A stretch of 64,000 nt of DNA from Streptomyces sp. NRRL F-2664 (lineage in GTDB: Bacteria; Actinomycetota; Actinomycetes; Streptomycetales; Streptomycetaceae): contig NZ_JOFX01000031.1 of NCBI RefSeq assembly GCF_000719345.1, forward strand, positions 1 through 64,000, written 5' to 3'. Position 1 is the first letter of the stretch. The number at the start of each line of letters is the position of its first letter. Both the position numbers and the translations under genes were made by a program. The notes beneath the pieces were generated by a model. The model was not told the origin of the DNA. It did no database searches and saw only the letters and a list, made by a program, of their open reading frames with translations. Shown piece after piece: positions 37,031-46,675 of this stretch.

Positions 37031-38716
37031 TCAGACCGTGCGGCGGCGGCCCTGGCCGGCGGCCGTGCCGACACGGCTGCGGGCGGAGGCCGCCGCGGCG
37101 CCGCCGCCGGAGCCGCCCGCCGTGCGCCGGCCGCGCTCGCCGGATGTGCCGGCCGAGCCGCCCTGCCCGTTCTGGCCGCCGCGACGGGCCTGGCCCGCGC
37201 CGGAGGCGGCCGGGGCCTGCCCGGAGCCGCCGCCGGAACGGCGGCTGCGGCCGCCGGCCGCCGGGGCTGCGCCGGTGGCGGAACCGCCGCGCCCGCCGCC
37301 CGAGCGGCGACGCGAGCCGGAACCGGAGCCCGAGCCGCTGCGCGCCTTCGGCGCGGGCTGCTGCGGGACCTCCAGCACCACCGGGATGCCCGAGGGTTCC
37401 CGGGCGCCGGTCAGCCGGGCCAGTTCCTCGTCGGAGGACTTGATCTGCGCGGTGCGCGGGGAGATCCCCGCGTCCGACATCAGCCGGGTCATGTCCCGCT
37501 TCTGGTCGGGCAGGACCAGCGTGACGACGCTGCCGGACTCGCCGGCCCGGGCGGTACGACCGCCGCGGTGCAAGTAGTCCTTGTGATCGGTCGGCGGGTC
37601 GATGTTGACGACGAGGTCGAGGTCGTCGATGTGGATGCCGCGCGCCGCCACGTTCGTCGCGATCAGCGCGGTGACCTCGCCGGTCTTGAACCAGTCGAGG
37701 GTGCGGTTGCGCTGCGGCTGGGAGCGGCCGCCGTGCAGGCCGGAGGCGCGCACGCCGTCGGCGAGGAGCTTCTTGACCATGCGGTCCACGCCGCGCTTGG
37801 TGTCCACGAACATGATCACCCGGCCGTCGCGAGCAGCTATGCGCGTCGCCACGGCCTTCTTGTCGGTCTCGTCCATGACGTACAGGACGTGGTGCTCCAT
37901 GGTGGTGACCGCGCCGGCCGACGGGTCCACGGAGTGGCCGACCGGGTCGGTCAGGAACATCTTGACGAGCTTGTCGATGTTCTTGTCGAGGGTCGCCGAG
38001 AAGAGCATGGTCTGGCCGCCGGCCTCCACCTGCTTGAGCAGCGCGGTCACCTGCGGCATGAAGCCCATGTCGGTCATCTGGTCGGCCTCGTCGAGCACGG
38101 TGATCGACACCTGCGACAGGTCCGCGTCACCGCGGTCGATGAGGTCCTTGAGCCGGCCGGGAGTGGCGACCAGCACCTCGGCGCCGCGGCGCAGGGCGCC
38201 CGACTGGCGGTTGATCGACATGCCGCCGACGACGGTGGCGATGCGCAGGTTGACGGCCGTGGCGTACGGGGCCAGCGAGTCGGTCACCTGCTGCGCGAGC
38301 TCGCGGGTCGGTACGAGGACCATCGCGAGCGGCGCCTTCGGCTGCGCGCGGCGGCCGGCGGTGCGGGCCAGCAGCGCCAGGCCGAAGGCGAGCGTCTTGC
38401 CGGAGCCGGTGCGGCCGCGGCCGAGGAGGTCCCGGCCGGCCAGGGAGTTCGGCAGGGTCGCTGCCTGGATGGGGAAGGGCTCGGTGACGCCCTGGGCGGC
38501 GAGGGTCTTCAGCAGCGCCTCGGGCATGTCCATGTCCTCGAACGCGGCGATCGGCGGCAGCGCCGGCACGGTCGGCTCGGGCATGGTGAATTCCTGGGGC
38601 CGGGGGGCGGGCGGGGCGGACTTCTGGCGTCCCGCGCCAGCCTTCGGACGCCCCTGGGCCGCTCCTCGTCCCCGTGCGGGGCGGCGGCTGGGTCGTGCGG
38701 AGCTGGAGCTGGTCAT
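37031..38716 (-). CDS. DEAD-box ATP-dependent RNA helicase
   Basis: 561 residues from ATG 38716 with GGAGGGC upstream. Basic, disordered first ~45 residues. Helicase core: Q motif FPIQAATLP, motif I GRGRTGSGKT, Ia PTRELAQQ, GG and TPGR, motif II VLDEADQ, motif III SAT, then second domain with MFVDTKRGVD, VAARGIHIDDLDLVV and HRGGRTARAGESG. The C-terminal ~120 residues are Ser/Gly/Arg-rich, typical of RNA-binding tails. Lies downstream of a cold-shock gene on the same strand, a common pairing for RNA remodelling at low temperature. Confidence 0.95.
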   Translation of the reverse strand: MTSSSSARPSRRPARGRGAAQGRPKAGAGRQKSAPPAPRPQEFTMPEPTVPALPPIAAFEDMDMPEALLKTLAAQGVTEPFPIQAATLPNSLAGRDLLGRGRTGSGKTLAFGLALLARTAGRRAQPKAPLAMVLVPTRELAQQVTDSLAPYATAVNLRIATVVGGMSINRQSGALRRGAEVLVATPGRLKDLIDRGDADLSQVSITVLDEADQMTDMGFMPQVTALLKQVEAGGQTMLFSATLDKNIDKLVKMFLTDPVGHSVDPSAGAVTTMEHHVLYVMDETDKKAVATRIAARDGRVIMFVDTKRGVDRMVKKLLADGVRASGLHGGRSQPQRNRTLDWFKTGEVTALIATNVAARGIHIDDLDLVVNIDPPTDHKDYLHRGGRTARAGESGSVVTLVLPDQKRDMTRLMSDAGISPRTAQIKSSDEELARLTGAREPSGIPVVLEVPQQPAPKARSGSGSGSGSRRRSGGGRGGSATGAAPAAGGRSRRSGGGSGQAPAASGAGQARRGGQNGQGGSAGTSGERGRRTAGGSGGGAAAASARSRVGTAAGQGRRRTV

Positions 38717-38771
38717 GCGAGAAAGCCCTCCTGAAACCGGCAGGTGAAACAAAGGTGGAGACAGCAGACAA

Positions 38772-38805
38772 GCCGGGGTCCGCACCTCGCGGCGCGGACC
38801 CCGGC
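38772..38805 (-). terminator. Hairpin between the cold-shock gene and the helicase
   Basis: GCCGGGGTCCGC (38772-38783) pairs perfectly with 38794-38805, 10-base loop. It lies 12 bases past the cold-shock stop and before the helicase start; full termination or partial read-through are both possible. Confidence 0.75.
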
Positions 38806-38817
38806 ATGCTGAAGGAA

Positions 38818-39021
38818 TTAGGCGGGGATGATGTTCTCCGCCTGGGGGCCCTTCTGGCCCTGCGTCACGTCGAAGGACACACGCTGGCCCTCGGTGAGCT
38901 CACGGAAGCCCTGGGTGGCGATGTTCGAGTAGTGGGCGAAGACGTCCGGACCGCCGCCGTCCTGCTCGATGAAGCCGAAGCCCTTTTCCGAGTTGAACCA
39001 CTTCACGGTGCCAAGTGCCAT
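38818..39021 (-). CDS. Cold-shock protein (CspA family)
   Basis: 67 residues from ATG 39021, ribosome site AGGAG 7 bases upstream. Single cold-shock domain with both RNA-binding motifs: [18 protein letters not shown] (RNP1, KGFGFI) and DVFAHYSNI (RNP2), ending [14 protein letters not shown]. Binds single-stranded RNA/DNA. The long leader holds a hairpin with T-rich flank (39082-39108), a candidate control element. Confidence 0.96.
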   Translation of the reverse strand: MALGTVKWFNSEKGFGFIEQDGGGPDVFAHYSNIATQGFRELTEGQRVSFDVTQGQKGPQAENIIPA

Positions 39022-39081
39022 TTGAATCTCCTGAATAGGCGGCAAGGGCCCCATCCGGAGATCCCGGTAAAAACAATAAAA

Positions 39082-39108
39082 GCGCCTGAGGACATTCCCG
39101 TCAGGCGC
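39082..39108 (-). promoter_or_regulatory. Leader hairpin of the cold-shock gene
   Basis: GCGCCTGA (39082-39089) pairs with TCAGGCGC (39101-39108), 11-base loop. On the minus strand the hairpin is followed by TTTTATTGTTTTT, the form of an intrinsic terminator, yet it lies 60-87 bases before the start codon, inside the probable mRNA leader. An attenuator or temperature-dependent RNA element is possible. The rest of 39022-39253 holds no gene. Confidence 0.6.
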
Positions 39109-39253
39109 ACATAGTTTCATGGGTACCACAACTGCAACGGTGACTAAGCTAGCACACCTCCGGCCCGTGGTGTCGACGGGGCGGGTGTGACGTGTGCTGC
39201 CGTGGTGTCGCAAAGCCCTGGTGGCGGGCTCCGGCGCCTGGTTTGATCATGGG

Positions 39254-40005
39254 ATGGCAGCGATCAGAGAGCCCTGGGGGCTCAGTGTGCTCGGCGCGGG
39301 CAGCGTGTCCGCCGAACCCCGTCTCGCCCTCGTGGACCTGGCGGTCGACCTCGTCGCCCCGACGCCGAAGGTGGCCTTCGCCGAGGCGGGGGCGGCGGTG
39401 GCGCGGCTGCGGGAGACCCTGCGGGAGCACGGCATACCGGATGCGGACGTCTCGGGCTCCCGGCTGCGCCTCACCTCCCAGTACAGCGGTTACGGCGCGG
39501 AGCGCACCTTCCTCGGCTACAGCTGCGAGGCGAAGTACACGGTGCAGACCGAGGCGCTCGACCGGATCGAGCTGCTGATCGAGGACGCCGTCACGGCCGG
39601 CGCCAACCGCGTCGACGACGTGCGCTTCGAGGTCCGGGACAAGCCGGCGATGCGGGACGAGGCGCGCCGCCGGGCGGTCGAGGCCGCTCGGCGCAAGGCC
39701 GAGGTCTACGCGGAGGCCTGCGGGGTCGACCTGGGGGCGGTGATCCACATCCAGGACGTGAACCCGGAGTCGGTCGGCGGGCACGGCCGCAGCGCGAGCC
39801 GCGCGGACCACGAGTACGAAGGCACCCTCTCGCCGGGCTCGGTGCGCGTGGACGCCGCGGTCCTCCTCGGCTTCGCCCTTGCGCCCGCCGGCAGTGCCAC
39901 CGCGCAGGACGCCGACTCCGAGGACGCCGACCGGGGGGATGACGACCCGGGGGCCGGCGCCCCGGAGGACACCGGCCAGGGGGGCACCGACCCGGAGGAC
40001 ACCGT

Positions 40006-40009
<4 letters not shown>
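39254..40009 (+). CDS. SIMPL (DUF541) domain protein with acidic tail
   Basis: 251 residues from ATG 39254 (weak ribosome site). SIMPL features: LSVLGAGSVSAEPRLALVDL, VARLRETLREHGIPDADVSG, YGAERTFLGYSCEAKYTVQ, RRRAVEAARRKAEVYAEACG. The last ~35 residues are a disordered Asp/Glu/Gly run. No signal peptide. Function unknown. Convergent with fadA6, the stop codons sharing CTAG at 40006-40009. Confidence 0.82.
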
Positions 40010-41163
<1,154 letters not shown>

Positions 41164-41197
41164 GGGGACTCCTCGGGCGGTCGGACGGTCGGGGCTG

Positions 41198-41839
41198 TCA
41201 GGCGGGGCGCAGGGCGATCCCGTCCAGGACCATCGACAGGTACTGGCGGGCGATCTCGTCGGGGCTGTGCTGTCCGCCCGGCCGGTACCAGGACGCCGCC
41301 ACCCACACCGTGTCGCGCACGAAGCGGTAGGTGAGGCGGATGTCGAGGTCGGCGCGGAAGACCTGGGCGGCGACCCCGCGTTCCAGGGTGCCGAGCCAGG
41401 CCTTCTCGAACTTCTGCTGCGAGTCGGACAGGTAGTGGAAGCGGGGCTGGGCGGAGAGGGTGCGGGCCTCCTTCTGGTAGATCGCGACGGCGGCGCGGTG
41501 GCGGTCGATCTCGCGGAAGGACTCGGTGACGAGGGCCTCGATGGTCTCCCTGGGGCCGAGTCCGGCGGCGAGGACGGCGTCGTACCCGTCCCAGAGCTCG
41601 GTGAGGAAGGCGGAGAGGATCTCGTCGAGCATCGATTCCTTGGAATCGAAGTGGTAGTAGAGGCTGCCGGCGAGCATCCCGGCGGCGTCGGCGATCTTGC
41701 GGACGGTGGTGGCGTCGTAGCCCTGGGCGGCGAAGACTTCGGCGGCGGTGTCGAGGAGTTCGCGGCGCCGCTCGGGCGAGGGCGTCACCTGCGGCTTCTT
41801 CTTGGCTGCGGGCGGGGCCGCGGGCTTGTTCGTGGGCAC
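41198..41839 (-). CDS. kstR2: KstR2-like TetR family repressor
   Basis: 213 residues from GTG 41839. N-terminal HTH: LLDTAAEVFAAQGYDATTVR, IADAAGMLAGSLYYHFDSKE. The ligand domain closely follows M. tuberculosis KstR2 as I remember it (VAIYQKEARTLSAQPRFHYL; DLDIRLTYRFVRDTVWVAAS; WYRPGG). KstR2 is released from DNA by HIP-CoA and controls the HIP genes. Here it sits within the regulon it should control, between ipdF and fadA6, and two matching operators are present (32447-32463, 42677-42693). Confidence 0.9.
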   Translation of the reverse strand: MPTNKPAAPPAAKKKPQVTPSPERRRELLDTAAEVFAAQGYDATTVRKIADAAGMLAGSLYYHFDSKESMLDEILSAFLTELWDGYDAVLAAGLGPRETIEALVTESFREIDRHRAAVAIYQKEARTLSAQPRFHYLSDSQQKFEKAWLGTLERGVAAQVFRADLDIRLTYRFVRDTVWVAASWYRPGGQHSPDEIARQYLSMVLDGIALRPA

Positions 41840-41854
41840 GCGTCCATTGTCGGG

Positions 41855-42637
41855 CTACGGGTGCTGGCTGCTGACGGACACCGTCTCGCCGGTCATGTAG
41901 GACGAGTAGCCGCTGGCCAGGAAGACGATGACGTTGGCGACCTCCCACGGCTCGGCGTACCGGCCGAAGGCCTCGCGGGAGGTGAGCTCGGCCAGGAGTT
42001 CCTCGCTGGTGACCTTGGCGAGGTGGGGGTGCATGGCCAGGCTCGGCGCGACCGCGTTGACGCGTACGCCGAACTCGGCCGCCTCCAGGGCGGCGCAGCG
42101 GGTGAGCGCCATGACGCCGGCCTTGGCCGCGGCGTAGTGGGCCTGGCCCGTCTGGGCGCGCCAGCCGACGACGGAGGCGTTGTTGACGACGACGCCGCCG
42201 GTGCCGGAGGCCTTGAAGGAGCGCAGGGCGGCGCGCGTGCAGCGGAAGGTTCCGTTCAGGGTGACGTCGAGGACGCGGGTCCACTGTTCGTCGGTCATGT
42301 CGACGAGGGTCGCGGTGCCGCCGAGTCCGGCGTTGTTGACGACGATGTCGAGGCTGCCGTGGGTCTGCTCCGCCAGCGCGAACAGGGCTCGGACCTGGTC
42401 CTCGTCGGTGACGTCGCAGGGCAGCGAGGTGACGCGGCCGGCTCCGAACTCGGCGGTGAGCGCCGCCTCGGTCTCCTTCAGCCGTCGGGCGTGGGCGTCG
42501 CCGATGACGACGCGGGCGCCCTCCTCCAGGAAGCGGCGGGCGGTGGCGCCGCCGATGCCGGCGCCCGCGGCGGCGGTGACGACGGCGGTGCGGTCGTGCA
42601 GCAGGTGGTGGCCGGCGGTGTAGCGGGGCTCGTTCAC
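41855..42637 (-). CDS. ipdF: IpdF, SDR of HIP degradation
   Basis: 260 residues from GTG 42637, chosen for GAGGAG just upstream. SDR motifs: TAVVTAAAGAGIGGATARRF, VNNAGLGG, VVNNASVVGWRAQTGQAHYA (Ser/Tyr) and AKAGVMALTRCAALEAAEFG, ending in SYMTGETVSVSSQHP. These blocks, including GWRAQ and the SSQHP end, agree with Rv3559c (IpdF), a dehydrogenase of the hydroxylated HIC-CoA intermediate. First gene of the leftward operon from operator 2. Confidence 0.9.
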   Translation of the reverse strand: MNEPRYTAGHHLLHDRTAVVTAAAGAGIGGATARRFLEEGARVVIGDAHARRLKETEAALTAEFGAGRVTSLPCDVTDEDQVRALFALAEQTHGSLDIVVNNAGLGGTATLVDMTDEQWTRVLDVTLNGTFRCTRAALRSFKASGTGGVVVNNASVVGWRAQTGQAHYAAAKAGVMALTRCAALEAAEFGVRVNAVAPSLAMHPHLAKVTSEELLAELTSREAFGRYAEPWEVANVIVFLASGYSSYMTGETVSVSSQHP

Positions 42638-42676
42638 GGCGACTCCTCGACGCTGCTCATGGCCGTACGTTAACCT

Positions 42677-42693
42677 ACCAAACACTTGTTAGG
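42677..42693. promoter_or_regulatory. KstR2-type operator 2
   Basis: Plus-strand ACCAAACACTTGTTAGG, between divergent ipdF (start 42637) and fadE31 (start 42724). ACCAAACACTTGTT matches 9 of 10 fixed positions of the recalled KstR2 box AnCAAGnnCTTGnT. Same 17-mer with one change occurs at 32447-32463. Confidence 0.85.
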
Positions 42694-42723
42694 GAAGGTA
42701 CGGCGTTCGAGGAGGCGGGCACC

Positions 42724-43869
42724 ATGGACCTGACCCAGACGGCGCAGGTGGCGGCCTTCCGGGCCGCGGCGCGCGCCTGGCTGGCCGACCACGTACCCCC
42801 TTTCCCCCTGCCCTCGCTGGAGACGCGCGAGGGCTTCGCCGCGCACCGCGAGTGGGAGGCCCTGCTGCACGCGGACCGCTGGTCGGTGGTGTCCTGGCCC
42901 GAGGAGTACGGGGGCCGGGGCGTGGACCTCGCGCGGTGGCTCGTCTTCGAGGAGGAGTACTGGGCGGCGGGCGCGCCCGGCCGGGTCTCCCAGAACGGCA
43001 TCAGCCTCCTCGCACCCACGCTCTTCGACCACGCGACGCCCGAGCAGCGGGCGCGCGTGCTCCCGCCGATGGCAAGCGGCGACGTCGTGTGGGCGCAGGC
43101 CTGGTCGGAACCGGAGGCCGGCTCCGACCTGGCCTCGCTGACGTCGCGCGCGGTGCGGACGGACGGCGGCTGGCTGCTGACCGGACAGAAGACGTGGTCC
43201 TCGCGGGCGGCCTTCGCGGACCGGGCCTTCGGCATCTTCCGCACCGACCCGGACGCGCCGAAACCGCACCAGGGGCTGACGTACCTGATGTTCGACCTGC
43301 GGGCGCCCGGGGTCACGGTGCGGCCCATCGGCCGTCTCGACGGCAAGCCGGCCTTCGCGGAGCTGTTCCTGGACGAGGTTTTCGTGCCGGACGAGGACGT
43401 GATCGGGGAGCCGGGGCAGGGCTGGCGGATCGCGATGTCTACCACCGGCAACGAGCGCGGCCTGACCCTGCGCTCCCCCGGCCGGTTCCTGGCCGCCGCG
43501 GACCGGCTGGCCGCGCTGTGGCGCGCGCAGGGGGACCCGGCCGACACGGCGCTGCGCGACCGGGTGGCCGACGCGGTGGCCGGGGCGCGCGCCTACGAGC
43601 TGTTCACCTGGGCCGGCGCCGCCCGGTTCGCGGCAGGCCGCGCGGTCGGCGCCGAGTCGAGCCTGAACAAGGTGTTCTGGTCGGAGTACGACATCGCCCT
43701 GCACGAGACGGCGCTCGACCTGCTGGGCCCGGACGCCGAGCTCGCGGACGGGGAGTGGGCCGAGCCGTGGGTCTTCTCGCTGGCCGGGCCGATCTACGCC
43801 GGCACGAACGAGATCCAGCGCGACATCATCGCCGAGCGGCTGCTCGGCCTCCCGAAGGGCCGCCGCTGA
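42724..43869 (+). CDS. fadE31: Acyl-CoA dehydrogenase, FadE31-like subunit
   Basis: 381 residues from ATG 42724 with GAGGAGG upstream. Acyl-CoA dehydrogenase features: WPEEYGGRGVDLARWLVFEE, WAQAWSEPEAGSDLASL (flavin binding), GQKTWSSRA, NERGLTLRSPGRF, GPIYAGTNEIQRDIIAERLL. The wording AGAPGRVSQNG ... LAPTLF and the C-terminal GTNEIQR block fit FadE31 (Rv3562) better than FadE30. Mycobacterial FadE31/32/33 form alpha2beta2 complexes in HIP degradation. Stop overlaps the next start (TGATG). Confidence 0.83.
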   Translation: MDLTQTAQVAAFRAAARAWLADHVPPFPLPSLETREGFAAHREWEALLHADRWSVVSWPEEYGGRGVDLARWLVFEEEYWAAGAPGRVSQNGISLLAPTLFDHATPEQRARVLPPMASGDVVWAQAWSEPEAGSDLASLTSRAVRTDGGWLLTGQKTWSSRAAFADRAFGIFRTDPDAPKPHQGLTYLMFDLRAPGVTVRPIGRLDGKPAFAELFLDEVFVPDEDVIGEPGQGWRIAMSTTGNERGLTLRSPGRFLAAADRLAALWRAQGDPADTALRDRVADAVAGARAYELFTWAGAARFAAGRAVGAESSLNKVFWSEYDIALHETALDLLGPDAELADGEWAEPWVFSLAGPIYAGTNEIQRDIIAERLLGLPKGRR

Positions 43870-44876
43870 TGCGTTTCCTGCCGACCGAGGAGCAGTCCGA
43901 CTTCGCCCGTGCGCTGCGCTCCCTGCTGGCGTCGGCTCAGGTCCCGGCGGTCGCACGGGCCTGGGCGGACGGGGAGTACGGGCCGGGGGACGCGCTGCGG
44001 TCCCGGCTGGCCGGGACGGGCCTGTTCGCGCTGGCCGCGCCCGAGGCGTACGAGGGGGCCGGCCTGCTCCCGGTGGAGCTGTCGCTGGGGTTCGTGGAGC
44101 TGGGACGGGCGGGCGTGCCGGGGCCGGTGGTGGAGAGCGCCGCCGTGTCGGTGCTGCTGTCGGAGCTGGGGGACGAGGCGCTGGCGAAGCGGTTCCTGCC
44201 GGTCCTGGCCGCGGGTGGGGCCTGGGCAACGCTCACGCTGCCGGAGGGCAGCGGCGGCGGTCCGTACGCGCTGGATGCGGACGCGGCGGCGTACTGCTTC
44301 ACCGTGTCGGGGGCGGGCGGGCTGCGACGGGCCGCCGCGGGTGCGCCGCTGCGGTCGACGGACCCGGTCCGGCGGCTGTCGCGCCCGGTCCCCACCGGGG
44401 GTGAACCGCTCGCGGCGGGACCGGCGGTGGCCCGGGCGGCGCAGGCGGCCGGGCTGTGGGCCCGGCTGCTGACGGCGGCCCAGTGCCTGGGCGTGGGCGA
44501 GGCCCTGCTGGAGCGGACGGTCGGATACGTGAAGCAGCGTACGCAGTTCGGGGTGCCGATCGGGTCCTTCCAGGCGGTCAAGCACCGGCTGGCGGACACC
44601 CTGGTGGCCCTGGAGTTCGCCCGCCCCCTGCTGTGGGCGGCCGCACTGTCGCTCGACCCCGGCGACGTCGCGGCGGCGAAGCTGCGCTGCGGCGCGGCGG
44701 CGTACGGCGCGGCCATGACGGCCCTCCAGCTCCACGGCGCGGTCGGCTACACCGAGGAGCTGGACCTGTCGCTGTGGCTGCGCAAGGCGCGGCCCCTGCG
44801 GGACGCCTGGGGCACCCCGTCGGCCTGCCGGGCGGAGGTCCTGCGGTCCTTCACACCCGGGCGACGTGGAGGCTGA
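43869..44876 (+). CDS. fadE32: Acyl-CoA dehydrogenase, FadE32-like partner subunit
   Basis: 335 residues from ATG 43869. Shorter, divergent acyl-CoA dehydrogenase typical of the second chain of actinobacterial heteromeric enzymes: GTGLFALAAPEAYEGAGLLP, TVGYVKQRTQFGVPIGSFQA, LQLHGAVGYTEELDLSLWLR. It retains the C-terminal four-helix domain and the catalytic-base region differs from its partner. Coupled to fadE31 by a one-base overlap, so a complex is very likely. Its 3' end overlaps the convergent methyltransferase gene by 26 bases. Confidence 0.82.
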   Translation: MRFLPTEEQSDFARALRSLLASAQVPAVARAWADGEYGPGDALRSRLAGTGLFALAAPEAYEGAGLLPVELSLGFVELGRAGVPGPVVESAAVSVLLSELGDEALAKRFLPVLAAGGAWATLTLPEGSGGGPYALDADAAAYCFTVSGAGGLRRAAAGAPLRSTDPVRRLSRPVPTGGEPLAAGPAVARAAQAAGLWARLLTAAQCLGVGEALLERTVGYVKQRTQFGVPIGSFQAVKHRLADTLVALEFARPLLWAAALSLDPGDVAAAKLRCGAAAYGAAMTALQLHGAVGYTEELDLSLWLRKARPLRDAWGTPSACRAEVLRSFTPGRRGG

Positions 44877-45621
44877 CGACGCAGCTCTCCTCGACGGTGC
44901 CGTCGGGGAAGTGCGGGGCCAGCAAATCCCGTTCGGCGGCGAGGTACGCGCGGGTGCCGGCCTCGCCCAGCATCAGGAAGGCGGAGTGGCTGGCGAGGTT
45001 GGCGAGGTGCGCGTCCAGCGGAACGCGCCGGGACCAGCGCACGGAGCGGGTGGCGAAGCCGCCGAGCCCGCGGGGCAGCGTACGGAAGCCACTGCCCTGG
45101 CCCGGCTGCCGCGACGGTTCTGCTTCCTTGGCCGGGTCCGCCTTCGCCTCGAAGAACTCGGCCAGGCGGGCCTCCTGTTCGGCGATCCAGGGGACGGTGG
45201 TGTCGGAGTCGTTCCACCAGATGGCGAGCGCACCGCCGGGGCGCAGCACCCGGCGGGCTTCGGGGACGGAGTGGGCCGGGTCGGTCCAGTGCCAGGCCTG
45301 GGCGTAGGTGAGGAGGTCGAAGGCGCCGGTGGACAGGGGAAGCCGGTTGCCGTCGCCGCGCAGGACCGGGATGCGGGGGTGCGTGCGGCGCAGTTGTACG
45401 GCCATCCCGTCCCCGGGTTCCACGGCGACGACCTCGGCTCCGCGCCGGTGCAGCAGGGCGGTGGCGATTCCGGTGCCCGCGCCGATGTCGGCCACGCGCG
45501 CCCCGGCGAGGGGTCGGCCGGTGAGCTCCTCGACGGCGTCGAGGAGGGCCGGCGGGTAGCCGGGCCGGTGGGCGGCGTAGGAAGCGGCTGCGGCGTCGAA
45601 GGAACGGGCGCGTGTGGTCAT
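44851..45621 (-). CDS. SAM-dependent class I methyltransferase
   Basis: 256 residues from ATG 45621. Methyltransferase_11-type core: motif I VADIGAGTGIATALLHRRG, VVAVEPGDGMAVQLRRTHP, VLRGDGNRLPLSTGAFDLLT, YAQAWHWTDP, RRVLRPGGALAIWWND. Substrate unknown; the AxxWHW block is common in small-molecule methyltransferases of this group. The gene diverges from the lipoprotein at 45676; the 54 bases between are AT-rich and likely carry both promoters. Confidence 0.9.
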   Translation of the reverse strand: MTTRARSFDAAAASYAAHRPGYPPALLDAVEELTGRPLAGARVADIGAGTGIATALLHRRGAEVVAVEPGDGMAVQLRRTHPRIPVLRGDGNRLPLSTGAFDLLTYAQAWHWTDPAHSVPEARRVLRPGGALAIWWNDSDTTVPWIAEQEARLAEFFEAKADPAKEAEPSRQPGQGSGFRTLPRGLGGFATRSVRWSRRVPLDAHLANLASHSAFLMLGEAGTRAYLAAERDLLAPHFPDGTVEESCVVSLHVARV

Positions 45622-45675
45622 GCGTCCATTGTTTTCGATCAGTAGTGCAAGGCGATACGATAGAGGTATCAGGAC

Positions 45676-46146
45676 ATGCGCAGGACCATCACCGCCATGA
45701 CGCTGTGCGCCGGGGCGGCGCTGTTGCTCGTCGGCTGCGGGGGCGCGGAGCCGAAGGCGGCCCCGGAGGGCGGGAAGCAGCAGCCGCAGCCTGTGGCGTC
45801 GCAGAACAAGGGCCAGGACCCCGCGCCGGCCCCGGCCGCCGGTGGTGGCGCGAAGCACGAGGTGGTCCTGGAGGTGGGCGGCACGGGCAGGACGGCCGTC
45901 ATGTACAGCGGCATCGGCAGCGGCTTCGAGCAGCAGACGCTGCCGTGGTCGAAGTCGGGCACCGCCGAACTCACCGCCGCGGAGCAGAAGGTGGGCTACC
46001 TGGTGAGCGTGGTTCCGGGCACGATCACGGGCGCCGACGGCAAGCTCCAGCAGGCCCCCTGCACCATCAAGGTGGACGGCAAGGTGGTCGCGGAGAGCGA
46101 CGGCGTCACGAACGCCAAGGGCTGCTCGTACAAGATCAAGCAGTAG
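45676..46146 (+). CDS. MmpS-like putative lipoprotein
   Basis: 156 residues from ATG 45676. Signal peptide with lipobox LLVGCGG at about residue 21, a Gln/Pro/Ala linker to about residue 55, then a small beta-rich domain (HEVVLEVGGTGRTAVMYSGI; QQTLPWSKSGTAELTAAEQK; CTIKVDGKVVAESDGVTNAK GCSYKIK). The pattern V-x-Y-x-V/I and W-S-K resembles the MmpS superfamily of actinobacterial membrane-associated proteins. Role unknown; no MmpL transporter is nearby. Confidence 0.75.
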   Translation: MRRTITAMTLCAGAALLLVGCGGAEPKAAPEGGKQQPQPVASQNKGQDPAPAPAAGGGAKHEVVLEVGGTGRTAVMYSGIGSGFEQQTLPWSKSGTAELTAAEQKVGYLVSVVPGTITGADGKLQQAPCTIKVDGKVVAESDGVTNAKGCSYKIKQ

Positions 46147-46158
46147 GGGGCTGCGGGG

Positions 46159-46191
46159 CCCTGCGCCGTCAGCTCCGGGAGCGGCGCAGGG
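46159..46191. terminator. Terminator between the lipoprotein and small secreted gene
   Basis: CCCTGCGCCG (46159-46168) pairs with CGGCGCAGGG (46182-46191) over 10 bp, 13-base loop that can itself fold. Confidence 0.7.
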
Positions 46192-46299
46192 AGATCCGGA
46201 GCAAAAGGGCGGTCTGGAGCAGCAGGAGCACGCCGTGACGGTCAGCCGTGCGCCGACGGCGGGACCGGTCGGCCCCGGCATGGACCCGCTGGGCCCGGT

Positions 46300-46497
46300 T
46301 CAGTCGATGGGTTTGCCGTCGTACTTCCCGTCGACGCAGATCCACGAGCCCCTGACGGACTCGTACTCCACGGTGCCGCCGCCGTCCACGCACATCTGCC
46401 CGCCGATCGCGGGTACGGCCGCCTGCGCGACGGGGAGCCCGGCGCCGAGAGCGGCCAGTACGGCGGCGGCGATCAGCCCGACCAGTCGTGTACGCAT
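46300..46497 (-). CDS. Small secreted protein
   Basis: 65 residues from ATG 46497, with a good GGGAGG ribosome site. Signal peptide MRTRLVGLIAAAVLAALGAG with cleavage near AQAAVP, leaving a mature chain of about 37 residues with two cysteines (QMCVDGG ... SWICVDG) flanking a near-repeat CVDG(G/K). The cysteines could form a disulfide. No family recognised. Confidence 0.65.
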   Translation of the reverse strand: MRTRLVGLIAAAVLAALGAGLPVAQAAVPAIGGQMCVDGGGTVEYESVRGSWICVDGKYDGKPID

Positions 46498-46675
46498 CCG
46501 AACCTCCCACAAGGACGAGCGACACGGTCGCCACCACTCTCGGTCCGGACCGTGCCGAGGCGCGCACCCTGTTACTCCATTCGAGTGAAGGCTCCGCCCC
46601 CGCCGTCGCACGGGAATCGCTGCTCGGACCCGCTTCCCAGCGGCGTGCGCGCGGGAATGGGCGCACGCTGACGCC

